Part shown: positions 26,258-35,593 of the stretch, piece after piece
Numbering within the stretch: the first letter of the stretch is position 1
How the letters are laid out: each line of letters opens with the position of its first letter
Assembly: GCA_947632385.1 (NCBI GenBank)
Contig: CANRPD010000002.1
Span: forward strand, 30,803 to 94,802
DNA length: 64,000 bases
Direction: 5' to 3'
From: an uncultured Clostridia bacterium
GTDB lineage: Bacteria > Bacillota > Clostridia > Oscillospirales > Acutalibacteraceae
Program-made: the position numbers and the translations under genes
The notes under the pieces: generated by a model
The model's database searches: none
Told to the model about the DNA's origin: nothing
The model's input: only the letters and a program-made list of their open reading frames with translations

Positions 26258-27010
26258 ATGGCGATTGTATTTCAAAAACCCCATGCCCTCACAGACGCCC
26301 CCCTGCACTACTGCCCGGGCTGCACCCACGGCATCGTGCACCGCCTGGTGGCCCAGGCTTTGGATGAGCTGGGCATCGAGGGCCGTACCGTCGGGGTGGC
26401 CTCGGTGGGCTGCTCCGTCATGAGTTACGATTATTTTGCCTGCGATATGGTGGAGGCTCCCCACGGCCGTGCCCAGGCGGTTGCCACCGGCCTCAAGCGG
26501 GCCCTGCCCGACCGCGTGATCTTCACCTATCAGGGCGACGGCGATCTGGCGGCCATCGGGACCGCGGAGACCGTGCATGCCGCCACCCGCGGAGAAAACA
26601 TCACCGTGATCTTCATCAACAACGCCATTTACGGCATGACCGGCGGGCAAATGGCCCCCACCTCGCTGCCGGGGCAGGTCACCCAGACCACCCCCTACGG
26701 CCGGGATACCAACACCGCCGGCTACCCGGTCCGGGTGTGCGAGCTGCTCTCCACCCTGGACGGCGTGGCCTTTGCCCAGCGGGTCACGGTGGACAGTGTG
26801 AAAAACGTGAACATCGTCTGCCAGGCCATCAAAAAGGCCTTCCAGAACCAGCTGGACGGCAAGGGCTACTCCATCGTGGAGGTCCTGTCCACCTGTCCCA
26901 CCAACTGGGGCCTGTCCCCGGTGGAAGCGCTGGACTGGCTGCGGGACAACATGCTGCCGTACTACCCCCTCGGGGTGTACAAAGACGTAGAAGGTGGTGT
27001 CAAGAAATGA
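26258..27010 (+). CDS. 2-oxoacid:ferredoxin oxidoreductase beta subunit (TPP-binding)
   Basis: YCPGCTHGIVHRLVA; QGDGDLAAIGTAETVHAATRGENITVIFINNAIYGMTGGQMAPTS. Confidence 0.93.
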   Translation: MAIVFQKPHALTDAPLHYCPGCTHGIVHRLVAQALDELGIEGRTVGVASVGCSVMSYDYFACDMVEAPHGRAQAVATGLKRALPDRVIFTYQGDGDLAAIGTAETVHAATRGENITVIFINNAIYGMTGGQMAPTSLPGQVTQTTPYGRDTNTAGYPVRVCELLSTLDGVAFAQRVTVDSVKNVNIVCQAIKKAFQNQLDGKGYSIVEVLSTCPTNWGLSPVEALDWLRDNMLPYYPLGVYKDVEGGVKK

Positions 27011-27561
27011 AGGACCTGAATATCGTCTTCGCAGGCTTTGGCGGACAGGGCGTGCTGTTTGCCGGCAAGGTCACCGCCTATGCTGGTCTGCTGGCCGGGA
27101 AGGAGCTCTCCTGGCTGCCGTCCTACGGCCCGGAGATGCGCGGCGGCACGGCCAACTGCAGCGTCTGTATCTCCGATGAGCCCATCGGTTCGCCGCTGGT
27201 CACTGCGCCCAACGTGCTGGTGGCCATGAACCTGCCTTCCCTGGATAAATTCATTTCTGCCGTGGAGCCAGGCGGCCTCGTGCTCATCGACAGCACGCTC
27301 ATCGACAAACAGGTGGACCGCACGGACCTCTCGGTGTTTGAACTGCCCGCCACCGCATTGGCGGAGGAACAGGGCCTGCGGGGCCTGTCCAACATGATCC
27401 TGGTGGGCAAGCTGTTCCAGCAGGCCTGCATCGGCAGTGCCCCCACGGCCTTCTGCACCGAAGAGATCCTGGACCAGGCCATGCAGAAGTGCATCCCTGC
27501 CCGGCGCGCCGCCATGCTGGACCTCAACCGCAAGGCCGTCTCCCTGGGCGCGCACCTGTGA
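27007..27561 (+). CDS. 2-oxoacid:ferredoxin oxidoreductase gamma subunit
   Basis: IVFAGFGGQGVLFAGKVTAYAGLLAGKELSWLPSYGPEMRGGTANCSV; overlaps preceding stop. Confidence 0.93.
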   Translation: MKDLNIVFAGFGGQGVLFAGKVTAYAGLLAGKELSWLPSYGPEMRGGTANCSVCISDEPIGSPLVTAPNVLVAMNLPSLDKFISAVEPGGLVLIDSTLIDKQVDRTDLSVFELPATALAEEQGLRGLSNMILVGKLFQQACIGSAPTAFCTEEILDQAMQKCIPARRAAMLDLNRKAVSLGAHL

Positions 27562-27586
27562 CCGCAAAACCACTGGAGGGACTTCC

Positions 27587-28345
27587 ATGAACGTCAAATT
27601 GATCACCTACACGCCCGACCCGGAAAAGACCGTGGCCTGCGCTGCCAAGCTGTGCTATGCCGCCTCCGATATCGATACCCTCTATGACGGCCTCACTCCG
27701 GAGAAGGTCTCCGCCTTTCTGGACCACCTGAACGCGATGGGCCATGAAAGCCCCATCGAGCACGCCAGCTTCACTTTCGGGATCGAGGGCGTTTCCCGTT
27801 CCCTGCTGGCCCAGATCACCCGGCACCGCATCGCTTCCTTCTCCGTCCAGAGCCAGCGGTATGTCCGGGAGGACTCCTTCGAGTACGTCCTGCCTCCGGA
27901 GATCGAAGCAATCCCCGCCGCAAAGGCGGAGTTTATCGCCGCTATGGAGGAGGACGCCCGGCACTACGAGCGCCTGGCAGAGCTCCTCAAGGAAAATCAC
28001 GTGAAAGAGCTGATGGACGCCGGAGAGGATGAAAAGTCCGCCCGGCGCAAGGCGGAGAAGATGTCCATCGAGGATGCCCGCTTCGTTCTGCCCAACGCCT
28101 GCACCACCAAAATGATCGTCACCATGAACGCCCGCTCCCTGATGAATTTCTTCTCTCTGCGCTGCTGCAACCGCGCCCAGTGGGAGATCCGCGAGCTGGC
28201 CACCCGCATGCTCCGTCTCGTCCGGGAGGTGGCGCCCCATCTGTTCCAGAACGCTGGCCCTGGCTGTGTGCGGGGCGCCTGCCCGGAGGGCGGTATGTCC
28301 TGCGGAAAGGCGGCGGAGATCCGGGCCCAATTTCAAAACCTCTAA
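27587..28345 (+). CDS. thyX: FAD-dependent thymidylate synthase
   Basis: ThyX motif RHRIASFSVQSQRY; ESPIEHASFTFGIEGVSR. Confidence 0.96.
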   Translation: MNVKLITYTPDPEKTVACAAKLCYAASDIDTLYDGLTPEKVSAFLDHLNAMGHESPIEHASFTFGIEGVSRSLLAQITRHRIASFSVQSQRYVREDSFEYVLPPEIEAIPAAKAEFIAAMEEDARHYERLAELLKENHVKELMDAGEDEKSARRKAEKMSIEDARFVLPNACTTKMIVTMNARSLMNFFSLRCCNRAQWEIRELATRMLRLVREVAPHLFQNAGPGCVRGACPEGGMSCGKAAEIRAQFQNL

Positions 28346-28357
28346 GGAGGGCTTTCT

Positions 28358-29008
28358 GTGAGCTTGATCGTTCTGGAAGGGCTGGACGCGGCAGGGAAGG
28401 GGACCCAGTCCCAGCTGCTGACGGAGTATTTGGCGGCCCGGGGCCGGGCGGTGCGGAAGATCTGCTTTCCCGATTATGATTCGCCCTCCTCGTCGCTGGT
28501 GAAAATGTATCTGGCCGGGGAATTCGGCACGTCTCCGGATGAGGTGAATCCCTATGCCGCGGCGGCGTTTTACGCGGTGGACCGCTTCGCAAGCTACCAG
28601 AAGGACTGGAAAAAGGATTACCGGAACGGCGTGACGATTTTGGCGGACCGGTATGTGACGGCCAACCAGATCTTCCAGCTGGAGAAACTGCCCCGGGAGC
28701 AGTGGGAGGATTTCCTCCTGTGGGTGGAGGATTTTGAATACGGCAAGCTGGGCCTGCCCCGCCCCGCCCGGGTGATCTTCTTGGATATGCCGGTGGAGGT
28801 CTCCCAGAAGCTGCTGCTCAAGCGGTATCACGGGGACGAAAACCAAAAGGATATCCACGAGAGCGACCGGGCTTTTTTAGAGCGCTGCGCGGTATGCGCC
28901 CGCTTTGCCGCCCAACAGCTGGGCTGGCAGGTCGTCCCCTGTGCTCAGGCAGGCGAGCCGCTTCCTGTCGAAGAGATCCACCGGCGGGTGCTGGCTGCTT
29001 TGGCGTAA
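28358..29008 (+). CDS. tmk: thymidylate kinase
   Basis: LIVLEGLDAAGKGTQSQLL; ILADRYVTANQIFQ; GTG start; directly after thyX. Confidence 0.9.
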   Translation: MSLIVLEGLDAAGKGTQSQLLTEYLAARGRAVRKICFPDYDSPSSSLVKMYLAGEFGTSPDEVNPYAAAAFYAVDRFASYQKDWKKDYRNGVTILADRYVTANQIFQLEKLPREQWEDFLLWVEDFEYGKLGLPRPARVIFLDMPVEVSQKLLLKRYHGDENQKDIHESDRAFLERCAVCARFAAQQLGWQVVPCAQAGEPLPVEEIHRRVLAALA

Positions 29009-29056
29009 AGGCCCTGCAGTTCGGACTAAAACCTCTCAAGAAAGGAAATACTGACT

Positions 29057-29605
29057 ATGATTGCCATTCTGTTTGCCCCCGGTTTTGAAGAAGTAGAGGC
29101 CATTGCCCCGGTGGATATCCTCCGGAGGGCCGGGCTGGAGGTCCGCATCGTGGGCGTGGGCGAGGAAGAGATCCCCGGCTCCCATGGGATCACGGTGCGG
29201 GCAGATCTCCCGGTGGAGGCCGTGGATCCCGACGCATGCGAAGCCCTGGTCCTGCCCGGCGGAAAGGTGGGCACCGAGAACCTGGAGGCGTCCCCGGCTG
29301 TCCAGCGGCTCATCGACATCTTCGCCGCCCGGGGAAAGCTCATCGCCGCCATCTGTGCCGCCCCCTCCATCCTGGCTCACAAGGGCCTGCTGCGTGGCCG
29401 CACCGCCACCAGCTATCCATCCTTCCAGCACGCCCTGGTGGAGGGCGGCGCCCAGCTCACCCAGGAGCCCGTGGTGCTGGACGGTCCGTTCCTCACCGCG
29501 AAGGGCATGGGCGTGGCCACGCAGTTTGGCCTGAAGCTGGCCGCACTGCTCACCGATCCTCAGACCGCCGATGGGATCCGCGATTCCATCCAGTGGCAGG
29601 ACTGA
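29057..29605 (+). CDS. DJ-1/PfpI family protein (YajL-like)
   Basis: MIAILFAPGFEEVEAIAPVDILRRAG; AAICAAPSILAHKGLLRGRTATSYPSFQ. Confidence 0.95.
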   Translation: MIAILFAPGFEEVEAIAPVDILRRAGLEVRIVGVGEEEIPGSHGITVRADLPVEAVDPDACEALVLPGGKVGTENLEASPAVQRLIDIFAARGKLIAAICAAPSILAHKGLLRGRTATSYPSFQHALVEGGAQLTQEPVVLDGPFLTAKGMGVATQFGLKLAALLTDPQTADGIRDSIQWQD

Positions 29606-29654
29606 TCCCAACCCATAGTCAGACCGCGGCTTTCGGGCCGGAAAGGAGTTCAAC

Positions 29655-30977
29655 ATGAGCGCATACAACGATCCCGGCGGGAGAGATCCCCGTTCCGGAC
29701 AGCCCTCTGGGCAGCCCAAAGGCCCAGAAGGCGGCCGGGAGGGGTTCAAGCTGACCATCGACGAGCGGGACCTGATGACTGGCAGCTACGATCCCGCCCC
29801 CCTGCGCAGCGCGTCCGATCCCTATCCCGCCACGCCCTACAGCCGTACCGAGGCCTATACCTCCGAAGCGGACCGCCGCCGGGAGAAAAAGGCAGCGCGC
29901 CAGCGCAACCGTCTCAAGGCCCGCAAGAACAAGCGGGTGTTCCAGCTGGTCTGGCTGTGCATGGTGCTCCTGCTCTCCTTCACGCTGGCCTCCTATCTCA
30001 TCACCGGCGCGGACGATTTCCTGGGAAAGGGCCGCACCACCGGTTCCACGAAGGTCACGGTGCCGGAGAGCCCCACCGAGGAGGAGATCGCACAGCTGTT
30101 GTATGACTGCGGCGCCATCCGTAAGACGGAGTTCTTTACCCTGTACTGCAAGATCACCTCCGACGCCAAAGAGTTCCAGCCCGGCACCTACCAGCTGAGC
30201 ACCGATATGGACTACCAGGACATCATCACCACCCTGGAGGGCGGCAACGATGACCGGGAGATCGTCACCGTCACCTTCCCGGAGGGCATCAACACCCTGG
30301 AGGCCGCCGCGCTGCTGGAGGAAAACGAGGTCTGCACCGCCCAGGAGTTCCTGGACGCGGTGAATTCCGGCGAATTCGGAAAATACGACATGATCGGCGA
30401 GCTGACCGACCTGTCCGACCGCTACTTTGACCTAGAGGGCTACCTGTTCCCCGACACCTACGATTTCTACAAGGACGAGGAGCTGGAATCCGTGGTGGGC
30501 AAGCTGCTCAACAACTTCCAGGTGAAGATGTCCGACTCCATGACCGCCATGATCCAATCCTCGGGCATGACCCTGGACCAGGTCATCACCCTGGCCTCCA
30601 TCATCCAGGCGGAGGCCGCCACCCAGGCGGACATGTTCGATGTCTCCTCTGTCCTGCACAACCGCCTGAATTACGGCGCAGACTACGGCATCTACGGCCT
30701 GGCCTGCGACTCCACCACCTTCTATCCCTATCGGGACGAGGCGTCCATCCCGGCTGCGGGGGCCCTGCAGTACGGCGCCTACGACACCTACCAGATCGAA
30801 GGCCTGCCTCCCGGACCCATCTGCAATCCCGGCATCGCGGCCATCCGCGCCGCCCTGCGTCCCAGCGACAGCGACAACCTCTACTTCTGCCACGACGCGG
30901 ACGGAAACGCCTATTACGCTACCAACGAAGAGGATCACTATGCCAATCTGATCCTGGCCGGGCTGGTGGAAGAATGA
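29655..30977 (+). CDS. mltG: endolytic murein transglycosylase
   Basis: FPEGINTLEAAALLEEN; LEGYLFPDTYDFYKDE; ITLASIIQAEAATQADMFDVSSVLHNRL; GLPPGPICNPGIAAIRAALRPSDSDNLYFCHD. Confidence 0.96.
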   Translation: MSAYNDPGGRDPRSGQPSGQPKGPEGGREGFKLTIDERDLMTGSYDPAPLRSASDPYPATPYSRTEAYTSEADRRREKKAARQRNRLKARKNKRVFQLVWLCMVLLLSFTLASYLITGADDFLGKGRTTGSTKVTVPESPTEEEIAQLLYDCGAIRKTEFFTLYCKITSDAKEFQPGTYQLSTDMDYQDIITTLEGGNDDREIVTVTFPEGINTLEAAALLEENEVCTAQEFLDAVNSGEFGKYDMIGELTDLSDRYFDLEGYLFPDTYDFYKDEELESVVGKLLNNFQVKMSDSMTAMIQSSGMTLDQVITLASIIQAEAATQADMFDVSSVLHNRLNYGADYGIYGLACDSTTFYPYRDEASIPAAGALQYGAYDTYQIEGLPPGPICNPGIAAIRAALRPSDSDNLYFCHDADGNAYYATNEEDHYANLILAGLVEE

Positions 30978-32203
30978 CCGCCCTGGAACGCCTGCCCCGC
31001 CCGGAGCTGCTTTCTCCCGCGGGAGATATGGAACGGCTGCGGGCGGCCGTGGCCTTTGGCGCCGACGCGGTATATCTCTCCGGCAAGAGCTTCGGGATGC
31101 GTTCCGCTCCCGCCAATTTCGGCCCGGAGGAGCTTCGGGAGGCCGTGGAGTATTGCCACCGCCGGGGCGTCAAGGTCTACGTGGCCTGCAATACCTTGCC
31201 CCGCAATGAAGAGCTCACCGTTCTGCCGGATTTTCTCCGGCAGTGCGCCGCCGCCGGGGCGGATGCCTTCATCGTCTCGGACCTGGGCGTGCTGTCCCTG
31301 TGCAAAAAATATGCGCCCCATGTGGCGCTGCACATCTCCACTCAGACCGGCATCGTGAACTATGCCGCCGCCCGGACCTGTGCGGAGCTGGGCGCCCAGC
31401 GGGTCATCCTGGCCCGGGAAGTGCCCCTGGGGGAGATCCGCGGCATCCGTGCCAACACCCCGGAAAGCCTCACCCTGGAGGCCTTTGTCCACGGGGCCAT
31501 GTGCGTGTCCTTTTCCGGCCGCTGTCTCCTGTCCAATTACATGACTGGCCGGGACTCCAACCGGGGCGAATGTGCCCAGCCCTGCCGTTGGGAGTACACC
31601 CTCATCGAAAAAGAGCGTCCCGACCGTGCCTTCACCCTGCTGCAGGAGGAAAAGGGCGCTTACGTGTTCAATTCCAATGACCTGTGCATGATCTCCCATC
31701 TGCCCGCCCTGATCCGGGCCGGTGTGGGTTCCTTCAAGATCGAGGGACGGGCAAAATCCGCCTACTACGTGGCCACTGTCACCGCCGCCTACCGCCGTGC
31801 CATCGACTTCTTTCTGGAGCACCCGGACGACCCCCTGCCGGAGGACATCCTGGCAGAGACCGAAAAGATCAGCCATCGGGCGTATTCCACCGGGTTCTAC
31901 TTTGGCGGCGAGCCCGGTCAGACCACCGACCGCAGCCAGTACACCCGCAAGTACGAGCTGGCGGCCATTGCCCAGGGGAGAGAGGGCGGATATGTCCGGC
32001 TCACCCAGCGCAACCGTTTCTTTCAGGGGGACACCGTGGACGTGCTCCAGCCCGGTATGCCGCCCTTTACCGCCCCGTTGGAGCATCTTTTCGATCAGGA
32101 TCTCTCGCCCATTTCCTCTGCGCCTCACGCCGAGATGACCGTCCTCTGGAAAACAGACGCGCCCGTACAACCCGGCGCATTTTTGCGGATCTGCCGGTCC
32201 TGA
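30974..32203 (+). CDS. U32 family peptidase
   Basis: RPELLSPAGDMERLRAAVAFGADAVYLSG; FVHGAMCVSFSGRCLLSNYMTGRDSNRGECAQPCRW. Confidence 0.96.
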   Translation: MTALERLPRPELLSPAGDMERLRAAVAFGADAVYLSGKSFGMRSAPANFGPEELREAVEYCHRRGVKVYVACNTLPRNEELTVLPDFLRQCAAAGADAFIVSDLGVLSLCKKYAPHVALHISTQTGIVNYAAARTCAELGAQRVILAREVPLGEIRGIRANTPESLTLEAFVHGAMCVSFSGRCLLSNYMTGRDSNRGECAQPCRWEYTLIEKERPDRAFTLLQEEKGAYVFNSNDLCMISHLPALIRAGVGSFKIEGRAKSAYYVATVTAAYRRAIDFFLEHPDDPLPEDILAETEKISHRAYSTGFYFGGEPGQTTDRSQYTRKYELAAIAQGREGGYVRLTQRNRFFQGDTVDVLQPGMPPFTAPLEHLFDQDLSPISSAPHAEMTVLWKTDAPVQPGAFLRICRS

Positions 32204-32231
32204 GCGGGGAGATAGCTCTCGGCCTCAACAA

Positions 32232-32264
32232 AAACCGGTACCCTCTCATCGGGGGTACCGGTTT
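32232..32264 (+). terminator. terminator after U32 peptidase
   Basis: AAACCGGTACCC-loop-GGGTACCGGTTT followed by CATTTTCC. Confidence 0.75.
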
Positions 32265-32280
32265 CATTTTCCTCAAGCAC

Positions 32281-32311
32281 AAAAACGCACCCCAAACCGG
32301 GATGCGTTTTT
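32281..32311 (-). terminator. terminator after tRNA-Gly
   Basis: Minus strand: AACGCATCCCGGTTTGGGGTGCGTTTTT. Confidence 0.75.
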
Positions 32312-32387
32312 TGGAGCGGACGACGAGGATCGAACTCGCTACCTCCACCTTGGCAAGGTGGCGCTCTACCAGATGAGCTACGCCCGC
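32312..32387 (-). tRNA. tRNA-Gly (GCC), CCA encoded
   Basis: GCGGGCGTAGCTCATCTGGTAGAGCGCCACCTTGCCAAGGTGGAGGTAGCGAGTTCGATCCTCGTCGTCCGCTCCA. Confidence 0.97.
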
Positions 32388-32615
32388 ACTTTTCGGCGAC
32401 AAGAGACAGTATACCTGATTTGCCCCCGTTTGTCAACAGGAAAATGAAAAAAAGTCCGTGGCCCCGGTCCGTGGCCGGACTGGCCTGTGTCGCGGCCCCT
32501 GCCGGGGCAGGGCAAGTCGCGCCTCGCGCGTTCCGCGCTGACGCTTGCTGGACGAAAATGGGTCGTCGCGCCCTCTAGCCTGCAAAACCGGCCAGTGGCC
32601 CCACCCGCCGCCCCC

Positions 32616-32694
32616 GTCTCGCCGCCTGCGCCACTCGGCGCAGGCGCTTTTGCTTCGCAAAAGGGGGTGTTCCTTCAGAACACCCTCGCGAGAC
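32616..32694. repeat. four-way-junction motif copy B1
   Basis: GTCTCGC/GCGAGAC; CGCCTGCGCC-actc-GGCGCAGGCG; CTTTTGC-TTC-GCAAAAG; GGGGTGTTC-cttca-GAACACCCT. Confidence 0.9.
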
Positions 32695-33030
32695 GGCCCG
32701 TGCCCGGGCAGGGCAAGCCGCGCCCAAGCCCCTACTTTATTCCAGTAAGTCGTCGCGCCCGCCGGTGGCCCGGCAGGCCTGTGTCGCGGGCCTGCGTGTA
32801 CTTGAAAAAAGTGGGTCGTCGAACCCCGGCAGTTTACATAATTCACATTTCACACAACTAAACTCGCCCTGCAAGCCCTTCTTCCCGCCACGACTCCGCC
32901 CAAACTCCTTCCAGCCCACTTCCTGCCCCTTTTTGCCCCTTTCTGGTCCACTTCCGGTATGGTTCAGGCCCAGTTTTGACCCTTTCCCGACATTTGTTCA
33001 AATATGAACAAATTGTAAATTTTCAATTTT

Positions 33031-33063
33031 TTTCAAAAAAGTTTCCCTCCCCAGGGAAACTTT
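33031..33063 (-). terminator. Rho-independent-like terminator on minus strand (array B)
   Basis: Minus strand AAAGTTTCCCT-GGGG-AGGGAAACTTT then TTTTTT run; same structure as 2984-3012. Confidence 0.6.
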
Positions 33064-33343
33064 ACCCCTTTTAATAGGGGATATATGGAGGGGTCCGTAG
33101 CCGGACTGGCCCAGTCGCGCATCGCGCGTTCCGCGCTGATTCCTACAAAAATCAAAGCGAGTCGTCGCGCCCACTACTCCGCAAAACTCGCCAGCTTCTC
33201 CTGCGAAAACCGCCAACTTGCACAAACCTCGCCGTAACCCCTCGATTTCCCGCTCCAAACCGCTCAATTCCGCCCTGAAACCATCCGGAACCGCACTTCA
33301 CCCCACCGAAAATTTCCATCTCGCCCGCCCACCCGCCTCCCCC

Positions 33344-33427
33344 GTCTCGCCACCTGCTTCGCAGGCGCTTTTGCTCCGCAAAAGAGGGGGATGGGGTCCA
33401 AGGTCAGACCCCATCCCCCCGCGAGAC
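33344..33427. repeat. four-way-junction motif copy B2
   Basis: GTCTCGC/GCGAGAC; CCTGC-TTC-GCAGG; CTTTTGC-TCC-GCAAAAG; GGGGGATGGGGTC/GACCCCATCCCCC. Confidence 0.9.
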
Positions 33428-33597
33428 GGCAGCCGGTGGCCTGGCAGGCCAAGTCGCGCCTTGGTTTCATTCATTCAAACAGATCCTTTCCGCGCCGAAA
33501 GTGTCTGCAACCCGCCCAAACCCCCAAAAAACAGGCCGGGACCCGGCCCGTTGGGGCCCGATCCCGGTCCTTTGCTCCACAGGGTGCGTGTTCGGGC

Positions 33598-34035
33598 TCA
33601 CTCGCCCAGATCCACCTCGCAGGCCTCGCACTCCTCCAGCTCGCCCACAATGGGCACCGGATCGATGCCGATGCGCCGGTAGTAGTCGGAAACGGCGGCC
33701 TTGATGGCCTGTTCCGCCAGCACCGAGCAGTGGATCTTCACCGGCGGCAGCCCGTCCAGGGCCACCATCACGGCCTTGTTGGTCAGCTTCAGGGCCTCCT
33801 CGATGGGCTTGCCCTTGATGAGCTCCGTGGCCATGGAGCTGGTGGCGATGGCCGCCCCGCAGCCGAAGGTCATGAAGGACACGTCGGTGATGATGTTGTT
33901 TTCCACTTTGATATACATCCGCATGATGTCGCCGCACTTGGGGTTGCCCACCTCGCCGACGCCGCTGAAATCCTTCATTTCGCCCACGTTGCGGGGATGG
34001 GCGAAATGTTCCATCACTTTTGCGCTGTATGCCAT
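33598..34035 (-). CDS. nifU: Fe-S cluster assembly scaffold, NifU/IscU-like
   Basis: MAYSAKVMEHFAHPRNVGEMKDFSGVGEVGNPKCGDIMRMYIKV; FGCGAAIATSSMATELIKGK; PPVKIHCSVLAEQAIKAA. Confidence 0.95.
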   Translation of the reverse strand: MAYSAKVMEHFAHPRNVGEMKDFSGVGEVGNPKCGDIMRMYIKVENNIITDVSFMTFGCGAAIATSSMATELIKGKPIEEALKLTNKAVMVALDGLPPVKIHCSVLAEQAIKAAVSDYYRRIGIDPVPIVGELEECEACEVDLGE

Positions 34036-34056
34036 GTTCCTCTTCCTTTCCGGTTG

Positions 34057-35253
34057 TCAGTCCAAATGGTAGACCAGTTCGCCCTTCTGGATCCGTTCCC
34101 ACAGGGGAGACATGCTCCGCAGGCGGTCAATGATGGGCGGCAGGACCTCCAAAATGTAGTCCACGTCCGCCTCGGTGTTGTAGTCGCCCAACGAGAGCCG
34201 CAGGGAGCCGTGGGCCACCTCGTGGGGGAGGCCGATGGCCAGCAGCACGTGGCTGGGGTCCAGTGAGCCGCTGGTGCACGCCGAGCCCGAGGAGGCCGAG
34301 ATGCCGTTGAGGTCCAGCAGCAGCAGCATGGATTCGCCCTCCACGCCCTCGAAGCAGAAGCTCACGTTGCCGGGCAGGCGCTTTTCCGGGTCGCCGTTGA
34401 GGTGGCTGCGGTCGATCTTGGAGAGCCCCGCGATGAGCCGGTCCCGCATGGGGATGAGCCGGGCCTGCCGCTGGGCGATGGTGGAACACGCCTCCCGAAT
34501 GGCCGTGGCCAGGCCCACGATGGACGCCACGTTTTCGGTGCCGCCGCGCTTGCCCCGCTCCTGGGCGCCGCCGTCCAGGAAATTGGGCAGCACCACGCCG
34601 GAACGCACGTACAGCGCGCCGATGCCCTTGGGGGCGTGGAGCTTGTGGCCGGACAGGGACAGCATGTCGATGTTCTGGGCCTTCACGTCGATCTCCACCT
34701 GGCCCACGGCCTGCACCGCGTCGGTGTGGAACAGCACCCCGTGCTGTCTGCACACCGCCCCGATCTCCGGGATGGGCTGCAGGGTGCCGATCTCGTTGTT
34801 GGCGTACATGATGGTCACCAGGGCGGTCCGGTCGGTGAGGGCGGCCTCCACCTCCTGGGCGGAGACGATGCCGTTGCGGTGCACCGGCAGATAGGTGACT
34901 GTAAAGCCCTCCTTTTCCAGGGCCTGGCAGGTGTGCAGCACGGCGTGGTGCTCAAAAGCCGTGGTGACGATGTGGTTCTTGCCCTTCTTCAGCCCGGCCT
35001 TGGCCGCGCTCTTGATGGCCCAGTTGTCGCTTTCCGTGCCGCAGCTGGTGAAGTAGATCTCGTTGGGCTTGGCGCCCAGGGCCTGGGCAACGGTGGCCCG
35101 GGCCTCCTCCAGCGGGGCTCTGGCCGCCTGGCCCAGGGAATACAGACTGGAGGGATTGCCGTATATTTCCCGATAGAAGGGAAGCATGCTCTCCAGCACC
35201 TGGGGGGAGACAGCGGTGGTCGCGGCGTTGTCCGCGTAGACCTTTCTGTCCAT
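34057..35253 (-). CDS. nifS: cysteine desulfurase (NifS/IscS)
   Basis: [58 protein letters not shown]. Confidence 0.96.
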   Translation of the reverse strand: MDRKVYADNAATTAVSPQVLESMLPFYREIYGNPSSLYSLGQAARAPLEEARATVAQALGAKPNEIYFTSCGTESDNWAIKSAAKAGLKKGKNHIVTTAFEHHAVLHTCQALEKEGFTVTYLPVHRNGIVSAQEVEAALTDRTALVTIMYANNEIGTLQPIPEIGAVCRQHGVLFHTDAVQAVGQVEIDVKAQNIDMLSLSGHKLHAPKGIGALYVRSGVVLPNFLDGGAQERGKRGGTENVASIVGLATAIREACSTIAQRQARLIPMRDRLIAGLSKIDRSHLNGDPEKRLPGNVSFCFEGVEGESMLLLLDLNGISASSGSACTSGSLDPSHVLLAIGLPHEVAHGSLRLSLGDYNTEADVDYILEVLPPIIDRLRSMSPLWERIQKGELVYHLD

Positions 35254-35451
35254 GGGTTCAGGACTTCCTTCCTTTTTGTGATTTGAGGGGTTCATTTCTC
35301 CTGCACTCCTAAATATACACCATTTTGGTATACTTTGCAACCCCCTGGGCCCAAAAAGACAAAAAATCTTTCGCCGCCCTCCGCCGCCTGGAGCATATTC
35401 CCGCAAAAGGGGCCTAAACTGGAAATATCTGGGGGGAAGCGGGACCAAAAC

Positions 35452-35480
35452 TTGACAGCGGACGGGAAATAGCGTAAAAT
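35452..35480 (+). promoter_or_regulatory. sigma-A promoter of the rnj operon
   Basis: TTGACA - 17 nt - TAAAAT. Confidence 0.8.
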
Positions 35481-35593
35481 ACTACCATCCCTTTTTTTGG
35501 GCTTTTGGCGGAGGCGCGGCGCGCCCCGCATTCGGATATAGACTGTTGAACGTCGAAAACCATCCAAATTTACAGCATCAAAGGAGCATATTT

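Larger units (their letters stand above)
32455..33590. repeat. structured non-coding repeat array B (paralogue of array A)
   Basis: Two four-way-junction motifs (32616-32694, 33344-33427), hairpin-tail units and the same ordered blocks as 2409-3690. Confidence 0.85.

Noticed and set aside
28358-29008. thyX-tmk adjacency as a phage or mobile nucleotide module
   Set aside because: Composition matches the surroundings, and no phage genes or repeats flank it; ordinary dTMP synthesis pair.
32067-32436. Minus-strand ORFs over tRNA-Gly
   Set aside because: Overlap a clear tRNA gene and two terminators.
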